Origin: JADLDV01 sp964546355
GTDB lineage: Bacteria > Patescibacteriota > Minisyncoccia > Phycocordibacterales > UBA9973
NCBI GenBank assembly: GCA_964546355.1
Contig: CAZJJM010000017.1
Span: 1-10,488 of the forward strand
Length of the DNA stretch: 10,488 nt
Direction of reading: 5' to 3'
Both the position numbers and the translations under genes were made by a program. The notes beneath the pieces were generated by a model. The model was not told the DNA's origin and ran no database searches. It saw only the letters and a list, made by a program, of their open reading frames with translations. This document shows positions 6,470 through 10,488 of the stretch, piece by piece. Numbering within the stretch: the stretch's first letter is position 1; every line of letters starts with the position of its first letter.

Positions 6470-7378
6470 ATGATTATAAGAAAAATAGGGCATATATTCC
6501 TTCTCATATTTGTTTTTGGAACACTCTTTATCATTAGAAAAGATCTGGCGTATTCACTTGGATTATTGAAAAGATTTGCAACATCACATGGTGTTGTCGT
6601 TGGTGACGGTGCCTTTGTTCGCGTTGTTGAAAAGGAAACAGTGTTTAGTCCCGGTGCACTCAAGATTACTTCACAGAAACAGTCACCTAGTGTAAACACA
6701 AAGAAACCAAACGATGCTGTGTTTACAACTCTTTCGTCTGAAATCTTTGCTCAGACAAATATTGAGCGTACACAAGCAGGACTTCCTCCTCTTGAGCGTG
6801 ATAGTGCTCTCGACAGTATGGCAGAAATGAAAGTCGCAGATATGGTAGAAAAACAGTATTTCGCACACGTGTCTCCAACAGGTGAATCGATCAAAGAGCT
6901 TGCTAAAAAATCAGAATATGAATACGCAATCATTGGTGAGAATCTTGCACTTGGTGATACGCTTACTGTAAGAGAGATTGTTGATACCTGGATGGCAAGT
7001 CCTGGACATAAGGCAAATATTTTACACACAGGATACACAGCACTCGGTGTGGCAGTCGGACGAGGTGTGATCGATGGTGTAGAGCATGTTATTGCTATCC
7101 AACATTTTGCTACACCTATTTCAAAATGCCCACAAGTAAATACCTTTCTCAAAACAACAATTGCAAATAAACAAAAAGAAGTAGATCAATTAAAAAAAGA
7201 AATTACCATTATTGATTCTCAAATTAAAAATAGTACACAAACAGGGGAGTCAGAACTTCGAACTAAGTACAATACCCTCGTGGCTTCCTATAATGCACTC
7301 ATGGCTAATCTGAAAAAGAATGTTGATGAGTATAATTTGCAAGTGAACAAATTCAATAGTTGTGTGCAGAAATTATAA
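6470..7378 (+). CDS. Secreted/membrane-anchored CAP-domain (SCP-like) protein with coiled-coil tail
   Basis: The 302-aa product begins with a basic/hydrophobic signal or anchor segment (about residues 7-22). The CAP (CRISP/SCP-PR1, YkwD-like) domain spans about 92-215: IERTQAGLPPLERDSAL (98-114), FAHVSPTG at 131-138 with H133, GENLA at 156-160 with E157, and SPGHKANIL at 177-185 with H180, which are the expected cavity residues, then the final strand HVIAIQHFATP. After it a tail at about 223-300 is predicted coiled coil (KQKEVDQLKKEITIIDSQI, later YNALMANLKKNVDEYNL). Bacterial CAP proteins are extracellular; their biochemical role is mostly unresolved. The coiled coil may mediate oligomerisation or surface attachment (inference). 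Base composition returns to that of the left-hand operon. No Shine-Dalgarno sequence. A strong terminator follows the stop. Confidence 0.9.
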   Translation: MIIRKIGHIFLLIFVFGTLFIIRKDLAYSLGLLKRFATSHGVVVGDGAFVRVVEKETVFSPGALKITSQKQSPSVNTKKPNDAVFTTLSSEIFAQTNIERTQAGLPPLERDSALDSMAEMKVADMVEKQYFAHVSPTGESIKELAKKSEYEYAIIGENLALGDTLTVREIVDTWMASPGHKANILHTGYTALGVAVGRGVIDGVEHVIAIQHFATPISKCPQVNTFLKTTIANKQKEVDQLKKEITIIDSQIKNSTQTGESELRTKYNTLVASYNALMANLKKNVDEYNLQVNKFNSCVQKL

Positions 7379-7382
7379 TAAT

Positions 7383-7411
7383 AAAAACCCACCAAAAACG
7401 GTGGGTTTTTT
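7383..7411. terminator. Intrinsic terminator after the CAP gene (bidirectional)
   Basis: A perfect 11-bp stem AAAAACCCACC (7383-7393) / GGTGGGTTTTT (7400-7410) with a 6-base loop AAAAAC is followed by a T-run through 7411. It begins 5 bases after the CAP stop codon. The mirror A-tract makes it usable as well for readthrough from the minus-strand EVE gene. Confidence 0.92.
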
Positions 7412-7435
7412 CTTAAGGGAAGTATATCCTTTGTA

Positions 7436-7485
7436 GATATAGTATGTCGCACAATATATCTTTTGCGACGTTATATCTCTTTTTT
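7436..7485 (+). terminator. Second hairpin with T-tract downstream of the CAP terminator
   Basis: GATATA (7436-7441) pairs with TATATC (7472-7477), and GTCGCA (7446-7451) pairs with TGCGAC (7464-7469), separated by a 4/2-base internal loop and a 12-base AT-rich apical loop. Six T follow at 7480-7485. It could be a back-up terminator or the 3' end of a small RNA. The stem is imperfect and its energy was not calculated. Bases 7412-7524 hold no protein gene that I can support. Confidence 0.45.
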
Positions 7486-7524
7486 AACCTTTATTATATA
7501 TACACTATGAAAATCAAATCAGAT

Positions 7525-7992
7525 TTATTTACTCAACTCTTCCCTAATATATCTGAAATGTTTTTCTGATACTGGTTGAATAGAAAGTCTGCTTCCCTGA
7601 GCCCTCACAAGCATTCCTTCGAGTTTTGGATCAAATTTAATTTCTGGCAAAGTTACTGGATGTGTGAATTTTTCTACGAAGGCCATTTCGACACATATCC
7701 ATGTTGGAGCATCTTTTTTGGACTTTGGGTCATAGTGGTCATCTTTTCTATCAAACTGGGTCATATCAGGTACTGGCTTACTTGCGACCTTGGCTATACC
7801 GTAGACACCTGTAGGATTTTGTTTGTCGCCATTTGAATGATAAAAAAGCACCAAGTCTCCAATACTCATTTCGTCACGCATAAAATTTCGTGCTTGAAAA
7901 TTCCTGACACCGGTCCAAGCAGTTTTCTTGTCATGCTTGAGGTCATCAATTGAGTAGCATGAACTTTCAGATTTTATAAGCCAGTATTTCAT
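7525..7992 (-). CDS. EVE-domain protein
   Basis: The 155-aa product is a single EVE domain (PUA-like fold; THYN1 family), a fold that binds modified bases such as 5-methylcytosine derivatives in DNA or modified RNA. Landmarks: KYWLIKSESSCYSIDDL at 2-18, WTGVRNFQARNFMRD at 26-40 with GVRN at 28-31, GDLVLFYHS at 45-53, GVYGIAKV at 62-69, PTWICVEM at 96-103 and RLSIQPVSEKHF at 135-146. Length and domain boundaries are normal. The ATG at 7992 fits because the domain begins at residue 2. An extended -10 TGtTATAAT lies 15 bases upstream, within an inverted repeat. EVE proteins often sit near modification-dependent restriction genes, but none is present here, so a housekeeping or RNA role is equally likely. 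It converges on the CAP gene. Confidence 0.94.
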   Translation of the reverse strand: MKYWLIKSESSCYSIDDLKHDKKTAWTGVRNFQARNFMRDEMSIGDLVLFYHSNGDKQNPTGVYGIAKVASKPVPDMTQFDRKDDHYDPKSKKDAPTWICVEMAFVEKFTHPVTLPEIKFDPKLEGMLVRAQGSRLSIQPVSEKHFRYIREELSK

Positions 7993-8007
7993 ATATGTAT
8001 GAAAATA

Positions 8008-8016
8008 ATTATAACA
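8008..8016 (-). promoter_or_regulatory. Extended -10 promoter of the EVE gene
   Basis: Read on the minus strand, TGtTATAAT is a perfect extended -10 (TG at 8016-8015, hexamer 8013 to 8008), with 15 bases to the ATG at 7992 and an expected leader of about 7-9 bases. It overlaps the left arm of the inverted repeat at 8011-8030. Confidence 0.65.
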
Positions 8017-8030
8017 TAGTTCCCTGTTAT
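8011..8030. repeat. Inverted repeat over the EVE promoter
   Basis: ATAACA (8011-8016) and TGTTAT (8025-8030) form a 6-bp inverted repeat with an 8-base spacer, overlapping the EVE -10 element. It has the geometry of an operator for a dimeric regulator, but short AT-rich repeats also arise by chance. Confidence 0.4.
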
Positions 8031-8052
8031 TAAATACAATATAATAGTATTA

Positions 8053-8088
8053 TGTCAAGTTTATAAGAAATTCTTATTATGTTTGACT
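8053..8088. promoter_or_regulatory. Imperfect palindrome with TTGAC on both strands in a divergent gap
   Basis: The core ATAAGAA-A-TTCTTAT (8063-8077) is a perfect 7-bp-arm palindrome. Flanking it, TGTCAA at 8053-8058 (TTGACA on the minus strand) mirrors TTGACT at 8083-8088. The TTGAC elements resemble two diverging -35 boxes for the EVE gene and the small secreted ORF. Spacing to the nearest -10 boxes is not ideal: TATGAT at 8102-8107 is 13 bases after TTGACT. The promoter reading is therefore tentative, while the symmetry itself is directly visible. Confidence 0.4.
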
Positions 8089-8140
8089 TATTTCGCATGA
8101 GTATGATACGCTAGTGAAAGAAAATTTTTAATAATACGAT

Positions 8141-8557
8141 ATGAAAAAACATCTAAGTTACCGTACGTCATTTCTTATGGCATCACTGGTAACTAGTATG
8201 TTACCAAATCCTATTATTTCAGCAGACACTCTGCAAGTAAAACATACATATGTTCTGAAAAATTCTCAAAGAGAATTTGTATCACGAGTTATTGTTCTTA
8301 AAACAAATACTTTGAATGGGTCACCATTTATTGTTTTTAAAAAAAATACTTCGATTGAATTTTTTTCTGAAAACACCAGTAACAACTGGACATCACTGAT
8401 CCTTGTTAACCACCATGATCAGGTTTGTATCAAAGTAACCGCAAAGGCTCGCTCTGATCCAACTCATGTTAAAAACCTAACACCTACACATTTCTGTAGG
8501 TGTTTTACTTTTTTGGTGCAGGTGGTAAATATTCCATCGGATCAAGGTATGCGTTGA
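8141..8557 (+). CDS. Small secreted protein candidate; ORF reads through a terminator, 3' end doubtful
   Basis: The ORF has a convincing signal peptide: KKHLSYR, a hydrophobic core at about residues 9-20, then PNPIISA with likely cleavage before D29. The mature part (about 30-105) has a weak resemblance to bacterial SH3-like domains around FKKNTSIEFF (66-75) and NNWTSLILV (81-89), so it might bind cell wall; I hold this loosely. From residue 113 the reading frame passes through the hairpin at 8479-8504, and from residue 122 it is the antisense of the M23 gene's 3' end, ending at a TGA, the only such stop among genes listed here. The natural stop has probably been lost or shifted: stops in both other frames (8470-8472 and 8478-8480) lie just before the hairpin. 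It may be a decayed gene, a sequencing indel, or a real short protein with a junk tail. Confidence 0.45.
   Translation: MKKHLSYRTSFLMASLVTSMLPNPIISADTLQVKHTYVLKNSQREFVSRVIVLKTNTLNGSPFIVFKKNTSIEFFSENTSNNWTSLILVNHHDQVCIKVTAKARSDPTHVKNLTPTHFCRCFTFLVQVVNIPSDQGMR
8479..8514. terminator. Intrinsic terminator between the small secreted ORF and the M23 gene
   Basis: A perfect 10-bp stem AACACCTACA (8479-8488) / TGTAGGTGTT (8495-8504) with a 6-base loop CATTTC is followed on the plus strand by TTTT, AC and six T through 8514. On the minus strand it directly follows the M23 stop codon (8505-8507) and is trailed by a T-run (complement of A8471-8475). It therefore suits both transcripts. Confidence 0.88.
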
Positions 8558-9818
8558 TTGGTGCAATCGGCATGGTGAGTGTTTTACCAGCACAGGTCTT
8601 GCTTGCTCGTGTTTGTACATCTACGGCATTACTTGGATAAAGTGACAAGTGTACGTGTGGTCCTGTTGAATACCCAGTATTACCACTGTAACCAACAATA
8701 TCTCCGGTACGAACTTTTTGCCCAGAGAATGCTTTTATTAAAGAAAGGTGTCCATAGGTACTCGCAAGTCCATTGTCGTATTTGATGAGCACCCATCCAC
8801 CAAATGATGCACCTGCGCATGTCTCATCAGTGTTGCCTGTACCTGCAACAGTACCTGTGGCCATGGCGAGAACTGGTGTGCCGACTGATGCCCTGAAATC
8901 GACACCATTGTGGGTTCCTGAGGCATATAAACGCTTTGAGGACGCTGTTTTACCGAACAGTTGCGTTATATATACATTTCCAAGAGGCCAGTTGAGTGGT
9001 CGCGTACCTGAGGCTGGTAAACTATTGGGATCGAGAATGTATTTGAGTTTTGATTCATATGCACGCATTTCGTCCGCAAAAGAATCTCGAAGTTTTTTCT
9101 TTTCATCGAGGAGTTTTTTGTATGAAGATTCTTGATTTTTTGTTTGAGACAGGAGTTTGTTTTTCTGAGTAACTGATTGATCAAGAATAATTTTCTTGTC
9201 ACGGAGTTCACTTTTCAGTGCTGTGAGTTTATTCACTGCTTCTTCTGTACTTGTTTTATTAGACTCAAGAACTGACTTGTCTGTCTTGATATCGGTAGTT
9301 TTAGACGTCACACTTTTGTAGAAATTTTCTGCTTGAATAAACGCATTGGTCAAAGAGGAGACTGATTTCCCTGCTACTATAACAGCAAGGAATCCACCTT
9401 GTGAATCTTCCATGTTGATCGCTCGAATACTCTCCGCGAGTCCTTCCTGATTTTGCGTAATAGCACTTTGCTTCTTCCCTATTTCTAGTGCAAGTTTTTT
9501 AATAGTTAAATTTGTCTGTGTGATTTTGTCTTCAGTCACTCGTAACTGCGCTCCAAGTTTTTTTTGATTGAGATCGAGTTCTTTGAGTGTATTAGTGAGC
9601 GATTGTTTTTCTGATGTTACTTTCTGAAGCGATTTTTCATATGCAGCGATTTCTGCTTCAACTCTCGATATCTCTTTACTCTGTTCTGAAATTTTTTGTT
9701 CAATTTCTTCTTTTGTTTGAGCGTGTGTAGTATTGGAGAAAGACAATGCACACAAAAACGCACAACATACGAGCATGATTTTCCAATACTGTGTATGTGT
9801 GCGTGATGTGGTGTACAT
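8505..9818 (-). CDS. Secreted M23 peptidase with long coiled coil (EnvC/CwlO-like architecture)
   Basis: The 437-aa protein has a signal peptide (hydrophobic core about 13-28, THAQ cleavage near residue 34), a long coiled coil at about 36-130 and 165-258, and a C-terminal LytM/M23 zinc metallopeptidase domain at about 283-395. The metal ligands and catalytic residues are present: H303 and D307 in HNGVDF, H357 in TYGHLS, and H388/H390 in GPHVHLSLY, so it should be an active peptidoglycan endopeptidase or an amidase activator that kept its zinc site. C334 and C409 could form a disulfide outside the cell (inference). The coiled-coil plus M23 layout matches EnvC and the murein hydrolases controlled by FtsEX; no ftsEX is in the window. 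It starts 7 bases after gltX, with no Shine-Dalgarno sequence, so it is likely co-transcribed; a TATAAA overlapping the gltX stop could also start it. Confidence 0.95.
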   Translation of the reverse strand: MYTTSRTHTQYWKIMLVCCAFLCALSFSNTTHAQTKEEIEQKISEQSKEISRVEAEIAAYEKSLQKVTSEKQSLTNTLKELDLNQKKLGAQLRVTEDKITQTNLTIKKLALEIGKKQSAITQNQEGLAESIRAINMEDSQGGFLAVIVAGKSVSSLTNAFIQAENFYKSVTSKTTDIKTDKSVLESNKTSTEEAVNKLTALKSELRDKKIILDQSVTQKNKLLSQTKNQESSYKKLLDEKKKLRDSFADEMRAYESKLKYILDPNSLPASGTRPLNWPLGNVYITQLFGKTASSKRLYASGTHNGVDFRASVGTPVLAMATGTVAGTGNTDETCAGASFGGWVLIKYDNGLASTYGHLSLIKAFSGQKVRTGDIVGYSGNTGYSTGPHVHLSLYPSNAVDVQTRASKTCAGKTLTMPIAPINAYLDPMEYLPPAPKK

Positions 9819-9824
9819 AATTAT

Positions 9825-9830
9825 TTTATA
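9825..9830 (-). promoter_or_regulatory. Possible -10 box at the gltX stop codon, before the M23 gene
   Basis: On the minus strand TATAAA (9830 to 9825) includes the gltX TAA stop and lies 6 bases before the M23 ATG, the same spacing as the box before the gene at 799. The site is AT-rich and one mismatch from consensus, so it may be chance. Confidence 0.3.
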
Positions 9831-10488
9831 AAAGAGTTATGATGTTTTGAATACGATTCATTGTTTCTGTTTTGCCAATTACCCATGCAATCGTAAACGG
9901 ATCTGGTGATTGATCTCGTCCTGAGAGTGTCATTCGCAGTGGATGCAAGTACGGACCTTTCTGAGTATCACCAATATGGTTCATGATTGTGGTTTTTATG
10001 ATATCGAGTGTCCAATCAGTGTCTGCTATTGCTTCAAGTGACGCTTTGATTCCTTCTAATTTTGATCCAAGATCAGGATCTATAACACCTTTGAAATAGA
10101 TCTTTTCAGGATTCATTTTTGATGGTGCATCAAAGAAACAATCGTATTCGCCATTTTCTATCGCTATTTTTACTTCACTGAAGTATGCGGTTCGTTCGCG
10201 AATAAGCGGAATAAGTTTTTTGATCTTTTCTTCACTATATTGAGGAAGTGATGTGAGAGCTTGAGTGTATTGATGTATATTTTCAGCAAAAGACTCGTCT
10301 GAAATTTTTTTCAAATGTTCACGATTAATCCAATCCATCTTTTCTTGATTGAATACACCACCACTCTTTTGCACTTTTTCGAGGTCGAAAATCGCGATCA
10401 TTTCTTCTTTTGTAAAGATTTCTTGTTCAGTACCAGGGTTCCATCCGATCATAACTGTAGTGTTGAGAATTGCTTCTGGAAGATATCC
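9826..10488 (-). CDS. gltX: Glutamyl-tRNA synthetase, C-terminal part (runs off the window)
   Basis: The minus-strand frame is open from the window edge to a TAA at 9826-9828 and encodes 220 residues; the true start lies beyond 10488, so an apparent ATG at 10450-10452 is internal. The fragment opens with GYLPEAILN and continues to MIGW, then FDLEKVQKSGGVFNQEKMDWIN, which is the classic segment after the KMSKS loop of class I glutamyl-tRNA synthetase. It ends in the anticodon-binding helical domain with HPLRMTLSGRDQSPDPFTIAWVIGK and IQNII near the C-terminus. The enzyme charges tRNA-Glu with glutamate; in bacteria without GlnRS it may also mischarge tRNA-Gln for GatCAB, but that cannot be read here. 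The HIGH and KMSKS motifs are outside the window. The M23 peptidase follows after 7 bases. Confidence 0.95.
   Translation of the reverse strand, partial: GYLPEAILNTTVMIGWNPGTEQEIFTKEEMIAIFDLEKVQKSGGVFNQEKMDWINREHLKKISDESFAENIHQYTQALTSLPQYSEEKIKKLIPLIRERTAYFSEVKIAIENGEYDCFFDAPSKMNPEKIYFKGVIDPDLGSKLEGIKASLEAIADTDWTLDIIKTTIMNHIGDTQKGPYLHPLRMTLSGRDQSPDPFTIAWVIGKTETMNRIQNIITLL

Noticed and set aside
6751..7152. 133-aa minus-strand ORF inside the CAP gene
   Set aside because: Antisense shadow of the conserved CAP domain; composition is Ser/Ala/Thr/Cys-rich as expected from reverse reading.
7508..7570. 20-codon plus-strand ORF (MKIKSDLFTQ...) after an AT-rich box
   Set aside because: Too short to support, overlaps the 3' end of the EVE gene antisense, and has no ribosome binding site or homology.
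7525..7992. EVE gene as part of a modification-dependent defence system
   Set aside because: EVE domains occur in such systems, but no nuclease, helicase or methylase partner is adjacent; the flanking genes are a CAP protein and a small secreted ORF.
8773..9135. 120-aa plus-strand ORF inside the M23 gene
   Set aside because: Overlaps the conserved zinc-peptidase domain on the other strand and shows no motif of its own.
10450..10452. ATG as the gltX start
   Set aside because: The frame stays open to the window edge and the residues before this ATG (GYLPEAILNTTV) are conserved GltX sequence, so the gene extends beyond the window.
1..10488. CRISPR array, tRNA, rRNA, insertion sequence or prophage genes
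   Set aside because: No direct-repeat series, cloverleaf, transposase, integrase or phage structural protein can be seen on either strand.

Overview
The window looks like chromosomal sequence from a low-GC bacterium of the Candidate Phyla Radiation (Patescibacteria), most likely a Parcubacteria/Paceibacteria-type lineage. This is an inference from gene content and style: a short RsmI, a membrane-anchored DUF4015-type putative glycoside hydrolase, an Ada-like/'sunset' cysteine domain on a membrane stub, a CAP protein with a coiled-coil tail, very short intergenic gaps, an almost complete lack of Shine-Dalgarno sequences, and -10 boxes sitting right against start codons. The standard genetic code fits: every confident gene is open over the expected length and ends in TAA or TAG.

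Layout. Bases 1-4675 are one plus-strand block: the tail of an unidentified gene, rsmI, a small two-helix membrane protein, a DUF4015 putative glycoside hydrolase, a CtpA-type S41 protease, rplI (L9) and a GrpB-family protein. The block ends at a bidirectional hairpin terminator shared with the convergent rpmA (L27, minus strand). From a divergent promoter region at about 4990-5061 a second plus-strand block runs: the sunset/Ada-like membrane protein, an unrecognised 310-aa soluble protein with an internal tryptophan-centred repeat, and a secreted CAP-domain protein, closed by a strong terminator and a second hairpin. Next comes a minus-strand EVE-domain protein, a divergent AT-rich regulatory region rich in inverted repeats, and a small plus-strand secreted ORF that reads through a terminator hairpin. 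The right end holds minus-strand gltX (3' part only) followed 7 bases later by an EnvC/CwlO-like M23 peptidase.

How the genes fit together. Two themes are mixed: translation (RsmI, L9, L27, glutamyl-tRNA synthetase) and the cell envelope or exterior (DUF4015 hydrolase, S41 protease, CAP protein, sunset protein, M23 peptidase and the small signal-peptide ORF). rplI and rpmA are both separated from their usual partners. Nothing here is a mobile element, CRISPR array, tRNA or rRNA. I do not see a clear new multi-gene system. The best candidates for something undescribed are the 310-aa orphan with its duplicated motif, the secreted ORF that crosses a terminator, and the recurrent start-codon-proximal promoter architecture.
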